Assembly (NCBI GenBank): GCA_016873595.1 | Contig: VGWZ01000086.1 | Location: forward strand, 1-8,094 | Origin: Nitrospira sp. | Lineage (GTDB): Bacteria; Nitrospirota; Thermodesulfovibrionia; Thermodesulfovibrionales; SM23-35 | Reading direction: 5' to 3' | Length of the DNA stretch: 8,094 nt | Shown: in pieces, positions 1 through 4,836 of the stretch | Numbering within the stretch: position 1 is the first letter of the stretch | How the letters are laid out: each line of letters opens with the position of its first letter | The notes under the pieces: model-generated | What the model saw: only the letters and a program-made list of their open reading frames with translations | Database searches by the model: none | Told to the model about the DNA's origin: nothing | Translations under genes and position numbers: made by a program

Positions 1-107
1 TCTATGAATGTGTCATATGCTCTGACTGGATGTTCCTCACCAATATATTCATCTATGCTTTGGGGAAATAAGGTGATCTGCTCACGACTGCCACATTTAT
101 ATGCCAT
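1..107 (-). CDS. IS1182-type transposase, N-terminal fragment (runs off window)
   Basis: Only the first 35 codons are inside the window. The reading begins MAYKCGSREQITLFP and contains the segment IDEYIGEEHPVRAYDTFI, the typical opening of IS1182-family DDE transposases (the DUF772-type N-terminal domain, usually with a 'DDPVR' or 'DHPVR' core). The start is an ATG at 107-105 preceded by a strong AAGGAGA Shine-Dalgarno on the minus strand (113-119), and an extended -10 promoter lies just upstream. Established: IS1182 transposases cut and paste their own element. The catalytic residues lie beyond the left edge, so it cannot be said whether the gene is intact. I could not identify the terminal inverted repeat of this element to the right of the gene. 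Confidence in the family is good from the N-terminus alone; another IS4/IS5-like group sharing DUF772 is the alternative. Confidence 0.8.
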   Translation of the reverse strand, partial: MAYKCGSREQITLFPQSIDEYIGEEHPVRAYDTFI

Positions 108-133
108 AATTGTCTCCTTTCTATACCTACAGA

Positions 134-162
134 ATTCTAGCATATAAATGACCTTCTTTCAT
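134..162 (-). promoter_or_regulatory. Candidate promoter of the IS1182-type transposase
   Basis: On the minus strand a TAGAAT box (139-134) is preceded by TGC, giving an extended -10 (TGnTAGAAT). An ATGAAA box (162-157), four of six matches to TTGACA, lies 17 bp further upstream. Transcription would start near 127, about 20 nt before the ATG at 107. Inferred from consensus and position only. Confidence 0.45.
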
Positions 163-230
163 CCCTTTCTTCTGCTATAATTGCGACACAGTCTCTTGAT
201 CGGGGAATCCAGAAAAATACGAATGACTGG

Positions 231-253
231 ATTGTCCGGTCAAGCCGGACAAT
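231..253. repeat. Short hairpin repeat (GTC...AATGAC type)
   Basis: A perfect 9-bp stem, ATTGTCCGG / CCGGACAAT, encloses the loop TCAAG and is followed by GACA and an A-rich run. The arm ending CAATGACA matches the ends of the palindromes at 3841-3903 and 1139-1294, so this is probably a partial member of the same dispersed family. It lies between the IS gene and the MITE-like element; no gene is visible from 163 to 539. Confidence 0.7.
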
Positions 254-374
254 GACAAAAATAAAAAATAAGATAACCCTGTAGCAAGCTAAAGGGAACT
301 GCAAATTAAATTACTGTAGTTTAGCAAAAATTTATAACCTATTGAAATAAAAAGAAAATTTTCAAAAGCCTTTT

Positions 375-455
375 TGTCACCCCGAACTCGTTTCAGGGTC
401 TCATAAGTTATTGATTTATAAGGTTTTTAGATGCCGAAACAAGTTCGGCATGACA
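375..455. repeat. Palindromic repeat inside the MITE-like element
   Basis: The block is bounded by TGTCA (375-379) and TGACA (451-455). The right half has a perfect 8-bp stem ATGCCGAA / TTCGGCAT around ACAAG (431-451). The left half holds an imperfect CCCGAACTCGTTTCAGGG palindrome. Its AGGGTCTCATAAGTTATT (395-412) matches 3753-3770 at 16 of 18 bases, so it is related to the repeat in the second TIR-bounded block. Confidence 0.65.
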
Positions 456-465
456 GTTCATGGAG

Positions 466-481
466 CACTATAATAATAGTG
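466..481. promoter_or_regulatory. CACTAT-N4-ATAGTG palindrome overlapping a TATAAT box
   Basis: A perfect 6-bp inverted repeat (466-471 / 476-481) overlaps a consensus TATAAT at 469-474 on the plus strand, about 65 nt upstream of the thioredoxin-like gene and inside the MITE-like element. I found no good -35 at the normal spacing (446-451 reads CGGCAT), so promoter activity is only a possibility. Confidence 0.25.
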
Positions 482-526
482 ATCCATTTAGAACATAAAA
501 TTTGCTAAACTACAGTTAAATTATTC

Positions 527-533
527 AGAGGGT
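527..533 (+). promoter_or_regulatory. Ribosome binding site that points to an ACG start
   Basis: AGAGGGT at 527-533 is the only Shine-Dalgarno-like sequence ahead of the thioredoxin-like gene. It lies 6 nt before ACG at 540-542 and far from the later GTG (576) and ATG (591). It therefore supports 540 as the original or actual start. Confidence 0.5.
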
Positions 534-539
534 AATAAC

Positions 540-1058
540 ACGAATAAGACGCTCTGTCTCTTCATCATATCTATAGTGTTTACTTTTGGCATGACCAGTG
601 AGAATCTTGCCTTTGCAAAAACACCAGGCTCATTGGCTCCTGATTTCACACTGACCGATCTCAATGGGAAAAATGTGACTCTTTCAAAATTCAGGGGGAA
701 GGTAGTCCTTCTTAACTTCTGGAATACATGGTGCGGCCCATGCAGGGCAGAAATGCCTTCTTTGAATAATCTCTACCTTGAGCTTAAAGGTAATGGGCTT
801 GTTGTCCTGTCCATTTCAATAGATACATCAGAGGAACCTGTAAGAGCTTTCATCTTAGAAAGAAAGATAGTCTTTCCTGTGCTCATGGATAAAAAGCAAA
901 AGGTGTACGCTAAAAAATATTTTCTTTATGGACTTCCCGTAACCTTTTTAATTGATAAAAAAGGAATCATTGTTGAAAAATTCATAGGCGAAAGGGACTG
1001 GGGCTCCCAGGAAATGAAAGAGAAGATAGTAAGGCTTTTAGGCGGGAAAAAAAGATAA
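540..1058 (+). CDS. Exported TlpA/ResA-like thiol-disulfide oxidoreductase
   Basis: This is a thioredoxin-fold protein of the TlpA/ResA group, expected to reduce or exchange disulfides outside the cytoplasmic membrane. Counting from GTG 576, the fold opens at APDFTLTDLNGK (residue 21), the redox site is W52-C53-G-P-C56, and the cis-proline is P121 in GLPVTFLID. The C-terminus ends naturally at TAA. GTG 576 and ATG 591 have no RBS and would cut a signal peptide in half. Reading from ACG 540, which has AGAGGGT 6 nt upstream, gives N-K-T-L-C followed by a hydrophobic core (LFIISIVFTFGM) and a cleavage site LAFA|K, about 26 residues in all; the mature domain follows. No ATG, GTG or TTG lies in frame between the upstream stop (489) and 576. 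I chose 540 and read the ACG as a mutated ATG, a rare start or a sequence error. No DsbD/CcdA or cytochrome c maturation gene is nearby, so the substrate is unknown. Confidence 0.85.
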   Translation, partial: TNKTLCLFIISIVFTFGMTSENLAFAKTPGSLAPDFTLTDLNGKNVTLSKFRGKVVLLNFWNTWCGPCRAEMPSLNNLYLELKGNGLVVLSISIDTSEEPVRAFILERKIVFPVLMDKKQKVYAKKYFLYGLPVTFLIDKKGIIVEKFIGERDWGSQEMKEKIVRLLGGKKR

Positions 1059-1138
1059 AAAATAGCACATCTGTCTGAAATTTTTAATACCTATTTATCC
1101 AAACCCAGAAACAAATAACTAAGGTGACTTATTCACCA

Positions 1139-1294
1139 GTCATTGCGAGGTCTTTTCGACCGTAGCAATCTCAAATGAAGTGTCATTCTGAGTCCTGACA
1201 AAGATCGGGACGAAGAATCTTATTGAGATCCTTCGGGCTTTGCCCTCAGGATGACTACTACGCAGTCAGATTGCCTCGTTTCACTCGCAATGAC
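1139..1294. repeat. Nested palindromic repeats between convergent genes
   Basis: The outer arms GTCATTGCGAG (1139-1149) and CTCGCAATGAC (1284-1294) are exact complements. Inside them a second repeat has arms GTCATTCTGAG (1182-1192) and CTCAGGATGAC (1245-1255), one mismatch, tolerable as G:U. The layout suggests one repeat inserted into another. It fills the 274-bp gap between the 3' ends of the thioredoxin-like gene (plus) and the AOR gene (minus). No canonical hairpin-plus-T terminator is visible after either gene, so this structure may stop transcription from both sides; that role is inferred. Confidence 0.65.
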
Positions 1295-1332
1295 AATTCT
1301 TGTCTTTTAATTAGGGATTCGTTTTTTTAAGG

Positions 1333-3090
1333 TCAACTTTTATCAAAAAGAAAATTTTTGAAATACTTTACCGTTTCCTTCATATAGGCAGGATCAATAA
1401 AACCGAGAGGTGTGGCAACTTCCAGAACTCTTTTGGGTAAATAATAATTTTCCATATCAAAACCCATGTCTCTCTTTATCATATTTTTTTCTATCAGGAT
1501 TTTTCTTCCTATCTCAAGAATATCTTTCTCATTTAAATCCCAACCAAAGACTTTAAGGCATTTAGAAATTCTATCAACTGTATACACGTTTCTTGCAAAG
1601 AAGCAGACAACCAGACTGGATAACACCTGTCTTATGGCTTCCTCATCAAAGAGTGCTTTTGCCATCTCCTGAGGTGTTATGCTCTTCTTTTCCATTAAGA
1701 TTTTCTGGTCAATGCTATAACCAGCGCTATCCAAATGGCTATGTCTTCCTCCGGTAATATGGGTGAGGTGTGCAGCAGGACCGGTATGGTAACCCGACAT
1801 CTCGTTTCCACGATAAGAGATGGCAAAGTCCCTTCCCCCATATCTTTGCGCAAGGACCTCAACTCCCTTACCCATGAGCTTATAGAATTCATTTTTATGT
1901 TCCATCATTTTCTCTATCATTTCAACATAAACACTTCCATTCCCAAATGAAGGAGATAACCCATCAGTCTCTTTTTTACTTATAATCCCTTCTGCAAAAG
2001 CCTCTGTGGCCCATGCCAATACCACCCCGGCTGTCATCGCATCTATGCCATACTTCTCCACAGTTTCAAGAATCTTCAAAAAGTCTTCAACAGTCTCTAT
2101 TCCAATGAGAGTTCCTAAACTATATAATGGTTCATAATCATAGGAGATCAAACTTGTTTTATAAAAGTATGGCTCATCAGGGTATTTTTCTCTTATCACA
2201 GCAAGGTGTATGCACCCTACAGGGCAGTGGGTACAGGCAATTCTCCTTCCAAGATAATTTGTGGCAAGGTTTTCTCCTGACAAAACTTCAGCTTTCTCAA
2301 ATGTAACCTCTTTAAAATTCCTCGTTGGCAATGCCTTGATGGAATTGAGAGGCAGAATGTTTCCTGCTGTCCCGAGGTCATGGTATTTTTTTGTCGGAGT
2401 AGATAAGCAGAGATTGTATATTTCATCATACATTTGTTTATAAGCCTGTTTATTCCGTGCGAGCACACTCCTCTTGCCTGATATTACGAGCCCCTTGAGT
2501 TTTTTACTACCGAAGACACACCCGAGTCCCAGTCTGCCAAAATGTCTGTATGTTTCTGTAGTAACTGTTGAATATGAAACAAGCTTTTCCCCGCCCTTTC
2601 CTATTCTCATGATGGTTCGGAGCCCGGTTCTGCCCGTTCTTTCTCTCATTATTCTTCCAACAGTTCGTGTATCACCCAGGTCCCACAAAGCCCTTGCATC
2701 CTTAAATTGAACCGTATTACCATCAATATTCACATACACAGGTATCTGGCTGGCACCTTTAATCACAATTGCGCCATACCCTGCCTGCCATAACGCAATA
2801 GCACTTCTTCCACCAGCATGGCTTTCTCCCAGGAAATTATTATGGGGAGATTTAAAAAGGGAGATGGTTTTAGAGACCATGGGAAATTTCCCTGTTAGAG
2901 CACCTATTGCAAAAACAATGACGTTATCCGGGCCGTAAGGGTCTATTTTGGGATCGAGAAATTCTTTCAGGAGTTTGAGTCCTGCACCAATACCCCCTAT
3001 GTATTCTTTAAAATACATTTCTCTTTCTTCGATACGATAAGAGTGTTTTTTAAGATCAATAATTAAAACTCTATTTAGGTAAGGATCCAT
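1333..3090 (-). CDS. aor: Aldehyde:ferredoxin oxidoreductase family protein (W/Mo-pterin)
   Basis: At 585 residues it is the usual size for the AOR family, cytoplasmic enzymes carrying a tungsten (or molybdenum) bis-pterin and one [4Fe-4S] cluster that oxidise aldehydes to acids, or run the reverse, with ferredoxin. The cluster ligands are visible as C286-THC289-PVGC293 plus a candidate fourth, C496 (LVVCFFARN), nearly the same positions as in the archaeal AOR. Other family landmarks are the N-terminal IGGIGAGLKLL, SHAGGRSAIALWQAGYGAIVIKG (about 90-112), GRLGLGCVFGSKKLKG (about 185-200), YDYEPLYSLGTLIGI (about 317-331) and GIDAMTAGVVLAWATEAF (about 348-365). The GRHSHLDSAGYSID segment (448-461) departs from classical AOR, so the substrate may differ. 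The ATG at 3090 has AAGAGGT a few bases upstream. It overlaps the upstream ferredoxin gene by 20 bp, implying translational coupling and a complex. Substrate and metal are not determined. Confidence 0.93.
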   Translation of the reverse strand: MDPYLNRVLIIDLKKHSYRIEEREMYFKEYIGGIGAGLKLLKEFLDPKIDPYGPDNVIVFAIGALTGKFPMVSKTISLFKSPHNNFLGESHAGGRSAIALWQAGYGAIVIKGASQIPVYVNIDGNTVQFKDARALWDLGDTRTVGRIMRERTGRTGLRTIMRIGKGGEKLVSYSTVTTETYRHFGRLGLGCVFGSKKLKGLVISGKRSVLARNKQAYKQMYDEIYNLCLSTPTKKYHDLGTAGNILPLNSIKALPTRNFKEVTFEKAEVLSGENLATNYLGRRIACTHCPVGCIHLAVIREKYPDEPYFYKTSLISYDYEPLYSLGTLIGIETVEDFLKILETVEKYGIDAMTAGVVLAWATEAFAEGIISKKETDGLSPSFGNGSVYVEMIEKMMEHKNEFYKLMGKGVEVLAQRYGGRDFAISYRGNEMSGYHTGPAAHLTHITGGRHSHLDSAGYSIDQKILMEKKSITPQEMAKALFDEEAIRQVLSSLVVCFFARNVYTVDRISKCLKVFGWDLNEKDILEIGRKILIEKNMIKRDMGFDMENYYLPKRVLEVATPLGFIDPAYMKETVKYFKNFLFDKS

Positions 3091-3511
3091 TTTTAACCTC
3101 TTCTTTTCCTATCACCTTATGGGGGCAGTAGTCTACACAGAAACCGCAGTAGAGACACATAAGGGGCTTACCTTCTTCCTCATCCATGGTGATAGCAGAC
3201 ATCGGACATGCATCAACGCAACTACCACACCCTATACACTTTTCTCTATCAAGCTTTACCCCGCCTACTTTTCTCTTCTTTAGTGCAGAAACAGGACAGA
3301 CATACATACAGGAGGGGTCTACACATGCCCTGCATATGATCACAGTAAAGCCTCTTTCCATTCCACCTATAGAGCGTATATGTATCCTTGGACTTTCAAG
3401 TGAGGCCTTCCCTTCTCTCCTCGTGCATGCGAACATGCACGATTCACAGCCCACACACCTTTCTGAATCTAATACCTTTATCCTTCTTATCCTTCTTATT
3501 AACTCTGCCAT
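3071..3511 (-). CDS. Four-cluster [4Fe-4S] ferredoxin, electron-transfer subunit of the AOR
   Basis: The 146-residue protein has 16 cysteines in four cluster motifs: C19-x2-C22-x2-C25-x3-C29; C60-x2-C63-x4-C68-x3-CP (72); C92-x2-C95-x2-C98-x3-CP (102); and C119-x2-C122-x2-C125-x3-CP (129). This is the HycB/YdhY-like polyferredoxin pattern, predicted to hold four [4Fe-4S] clusters. It has no signal peptide or membrane segment, so it should be cytoplasmic. Its stop overlaps the AOR start by 20 bp. Established: several AOR-family enzymes (for example YdhV with YdhY, and the AorAB type) pair with such a subunit that relays electrons to a further carrier. No flavin subunit or membrane partner is encoded next to it, so the final acceptor is unknown. 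The ATG at 3511 has only a weak RBS; no better in-frame start is evident. Confidence 0.92.
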   Translation of the reverse strand: MAELIRRIRRIKVLDSERCVGCESCMFACTRREGKASLESPRIHIRSIGGMERGFTVIICRACVDPSCMYVCPVSALKKRKVGGVKLDREKCIGCGSCVDACPMSAITMDEEEGKPLMCLYCGFCVDYCPHKVIGKEEVKNGSLPK

Positions 3512-3550
3512 ATTACATTTGCCAAATTTTCATCTTTAATTTCTCTATTT

Positions 3551-3579
3551 ATCATACTTGTCCAAAATAAGCACTTAAA
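3551..3579 (-). promoter_or_regulatory. Weak candidate promoter for the ferredoxin-AOR operon
   Basis: On the minus strand TATGAT (3556-3551) is a fair -10, with TTTAAG (3579-3574), only three matches to the -35 consensus, 17 bp upstream. Transcription would begin near 3544, about 30 nt before the ATG at 3511. The -35 side lies inside the TIR-bounded block 3559-3807 and the -10 just outside it, so insertion of that block may have built or altered this promoter. Confidence 0.3.
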
Positions 3580-3604
3580 GCCCTGATATTACTGATTCTT
3601 TAAA

Positions 3605-3648
3605 ACGAGATTCTTCGCGGAGCCTGTCCTGAGCCACGAGATTCTTCG
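3605..3648. repeat. 13-bp direct repeat, 31-bp period
   Basis: ACGAGATTCTTCG occurs at 3605-3617 and again at 3636-3648. The second copy continues into GCTTCGCCTCAGAATGACAG, the common right end of the 'GTCATTCTGAG' type of dispersed repeat also seen at 1182-1255, so this looks like a duplicated or partly nested copy of that repeat. Confidence 0.6.
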
Positions 3649-3724
3649 GCTTCGCCTCAGAATGACAGAGGGCGAAGGAATGACAAATGCACAGCCTGTC
3701 ATGCTGAACCCTTCACAATTTGTC

Positions 3725-3776
3725 ACCCTGACCCCGAATTTATTTCGGGGGAAGGGTCTCATATGTTGTTCAGGGT
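3725..3776. repeat. Double-stem palindromic repeat
   Basis: The outer arms ACCCTGA (3725-3731) and TCAGGGT (3770-3776) are exact complements. Inside is a second perfect stem, CCCCGAA (3732-3738) / TTCGGGG (3744-3750), with a 5-nt loop. It shares TTTGTCACCC and AGGGTCTCATANGTTNTT with the repeat at 375-455. Confidence 0.65.
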
Positions 3777-3840
3777 AAACTCCTTGAAGCATCTCTTATT
3801 TTGGACACTAATACAAACGCATTTATTGTTTTTACATTTT

Positions 3841-3903
3841 TGTCATTCCCGCTTGTCGGGAATCTTTCTTTTTCAGAAGGATTGCGGACAAGCCGCAATG
3901 ACA
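3841..3903. repeat. 63-bp palindromic repeat with two inner stems
   Basis: TGTCATT (3841-3847) and AATGACA (3897-3903) are exact complementary ends. Two inner stems stand side by side: ATTCCCG / CGGGAAT around CTTGT (3845-3863) and ATTGCGG / CCGCAAT around ACAAG (3881-3899). It is a full-length member of the family of which 231-253 is a part. The stretch from 3904 to 4017 is AT-rich and shows no gene or further repeat. Confidence 0.7.
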
Positions 3904-4017
3904 GCGTAACAGCATTTAGTACGTTTATATTACTATCTATTTATACATTTTAATGATAAACAATGTCTTTATGATTTTCAATACATATTTGATATAGAGA
4001 TGCGTCAATTGTTTTTT

Positions 4018-4036
4018 TGTTATGCTAAAATAGCAT
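4018..4036 (+). promoter_or_regulatory. Possible extended -10 with a small palindrome upstream of yggS
   Basis: TGTTATGCT (4018-4026) fits an extended -10 and overlaps a perfect inverted repeat ATGCTA-AAA-TAGCAT (4022-4036) ending 4 nt before the yggS ATG. No convincing -35 is present. If used, transcription would begin within a few bases of the start codon, which would explain the missing Shine-Dalgarno. Speculative. Confidence 0.25.
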
Positions 4037-4040
4037 CAAT

Positions 4041-4787
4041 ATGGCGGCATGGTCAGATACGGCTATTGTTGAGAATATAAGCACTATATACAAGAGAATC
4101 TCCCATTCTGCTATGAGGGCAGGGAGAAATCCTGAAGATGTCAAACTTATTGCTATCACAAAAACTGTAGATATTAAGAGGATACAAGAGGCAATAGATT
4201 GGGGGTTAAGGATATTTGGAGAAAGCCGCGTGCAGGAGGCAAGAGACAAAATCTCAAATCTCAAATCTTTTATTAATCCCCCCTTACCCCCCTTTAGTAA
4301 AGGGGGGGAGGGGGGATTACGGATAGAATGGCATCTCGTAGGTTATCTCCAGAAAAACAAGGCAAAGATGGCAGTCCATCTCTTTGACCTGATTCATTCG
4401 CTTGATTCAATAGAGCTTGCTATTGAAATCAACAAAAATGCTGAGAAGATTGGCAAAACCCAGAGGGTTTTAATACAGGTGAAACTTTCACAAGAAGAGA
4501 CAAAGCATGGTGTGGCAAAGGAAGATCTTTTAGATTTAATTAAAGCTGTATCAGAGATGAACAACTTGAAACTCGAAGGTCTTATGACCATGCCACCATT
4601 TTCTGATGACCCTGAGATGGTAAGACCTTATTTTAGAGAGTTGAGGAAATTAAGAGATACTATCGAAAAGTCAGGATTTCTACTCCCAGAACTTTCTATG
4701 GGCATGACAAATGACTTTGAGGTTGCGATAGAAGAAGGTGCCACAATGGTGAGGATAGGGACAGGGATATTTGCCAATGGCTCGTAG
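4041..4787 (+). CDS. yggS: YggS/PROSC family pyridoxal phosphate-binding protein
   Basis: This cytoplasmic protein binds PLP without a known enzymatic activity and keeps vitamin B6 and some amino and keto acid pools in balance. The PLP lysine is K41 in LIAITKT. Other family motifs are FGESRVQEA (59-67), IEWHLVGYLQKNK (95-107), LEGLMTMPPF (178-187) and LSMGMTNDFEVAIEEGATMVRIGTGIFA (218-245), the phosphate-binding end. The length of 248 is somewhat above the usual 220-235. The excess is explained by residues 79-93 (NPPLPPFSKGGEGGL), a translated palindromic repeat lying between the VQEA helix and the IEWH strand, a position likely to be a surface loop. The reading frame stays open, so the protein is probably functional. 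The ATG at 4041 has no clear Shine-Dalgarno. It lies 49 bp upstream of the restriction-modification gene on the same strand; the usual proC/yggT neighbours are absent. Confidence 0.93.
   Translation: MAAWSDTAIVENISTIYKRISHSAMRAGRNPEDVKLIAITKTVDIKRIQEAIDWGLRIFGESRVQEARDKISNLKSFINPPLPPFSKGGEGGLRIEWHLVGYLQKNKAKMAVHLFDLIHSLDSIELAIEINKNAEKIGKTQRVLIQVKLSQEETKHGVAKEDLLDLIKAVSEMNNLKLEGLMTMPPFSDDPEMVRPYFRELRKLRDTIEKSGFLLPELSMGMTNDFEVAIEEGATMVRIGTGIFANGS
4249..4268. repeat. 7-bp tandem repeat (AAATCTC) inside yggS
   Basis: AAATCTC occurs twice and is followed by AAATCT (about 2.9 copies), encoding the K-I-S-N-L-K-S region just before the palindromic insertion. The unit is not a multiple of three, so gain or loss of one copy would shift the yggS frame. 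Confidence 0.6.
4274..4319. repeat. 46-bp palindromic repeat inserted in frame in yggS
   Basis: TAATCCCCCC (4274-4283) pairs exactly with GGGGGGATTA (4310-4319), and CCCCCCTTTA (4287-4296) pairs exactly with TAAAGGGGGG (4298-4307). The result is an almost continuous 20-bp stem with a small interior bulge. It is translated as N-P-P-L-P-P-F-S-K-G-G-E-G-G-L, a peptide often seen where such C-run/G-run repeats fall within genes. The repeat class is different from the GTCATT-type palindromes in the spacers. Confidence 0.85.
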
Positions 4788-4836
4788 AGGAGAAAGGAGA
4801 GATACTGCGATGGAATCGGAGCAGAGTTAAAAACAA
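4788..4836 (+). promoter_or_regulatory. Leader with strong RBS and a six-codon in-frame minigene
   Basis: The strongest Shine-Dalgarno in the gap, AAAGGAGAG near 4794-4801, is about 10 nt before ATG 4810, not next to ATG 4837. ATG 4810 opens M-E-S-E-Q-S and hits TAA at 4828-4830. That stop is in the same frame as the restriction-modification gene, and ATG 4837 follows two codons later. Either this is a tiny leader peptide whose ribosomes reinitiate at 4837, or the original start was 4810 and a nonsense mutation now separates it from the body of the gene. Confidence 0.45.

Larger units (their letters stand above)
306..523. mobile_element. MITE-like miniature inverted-repeat element with 8-bp flanking duplication
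   Basis: The terminal inverted repeats are CTGTAGTTTAGCAAA at 314-328 and its exact complement TTTGCTAAACTACAG at 501-515 (15 of 15). Directly outside both is the same 8-mer, TTAAATTA, at 306-313 and 516-523, in direct orientation, as expected for a target-site duplication. The element proper is 202 bp and has no coding capacity. It carries a palindromic repeat (375-455) inside. Its right end sits 24 bp upstream of the proposed start of the thioredoxin-like gene, so it may influence that gene's transcription. The 8-mer is AT-rich, so part of the match could be chance. I cannot name the parent IS. Confidence 0.7.
3559..3807. mobile_element. TIR-bounded block of repeats, MITE-like
   Basis: TGTCCAAAATAAG at 3559-3571 and its exact complement CTTATTTTGGACA at 3795-3807 form a perfect 13-bp terminal inverted repeat around 249 bp of non-coding sequence. 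The interior is packed with shorter palindromic and direct repeats related to those elsewhere in the window. I see no direct repeat in the immediate flanks, so evidence for transposition is weaker than for 306-523. The left arm ends 48 bp upstream of the ferredoxin start codon. Confidence 0.5.

Noticed and set aside
1059..1138. Rho-independent terminator after the thioredoxin-like gene
   Set aside because: No stable hairpin followed by a T run was found in this stretch; the nested repeat at 1139-1294 is the only plausible structure.
1466..2710. Several open frames of 60-83 codons within the AOR gene, both strands
   Set aside because: They overlap a full-length, well-conserved AOR coding sequence, lack RBS support and show no recognisable protein features.
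3589..3792. 67-codon open frame on the minus strand in the spacer
   Set aside because: It is composed entirely of the palindromic and direct repeats of the TIR-bounded block, with repeat-derived peptide sequence and no RBS.
3559..3903. CRISPR array or tandem-repeat array
   Set aside because: Repeats are few, unequal in length, palindromic and not evenly spaced. There are no uniform spacers and no cas genes.
3904..4040. tRNA or small RNA gene upstream of yggS
   Set aside because: The segment is AT-rich and I found no cloverleaf, T-loop motif or strong stem other than the small ATGCTA palindrome.
4025..4264. Open frames antisense to yggS and to the start of the restriction-modification gene
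   Set aside because: The sense frames encode clear family motifs; the antisense frames have no support.
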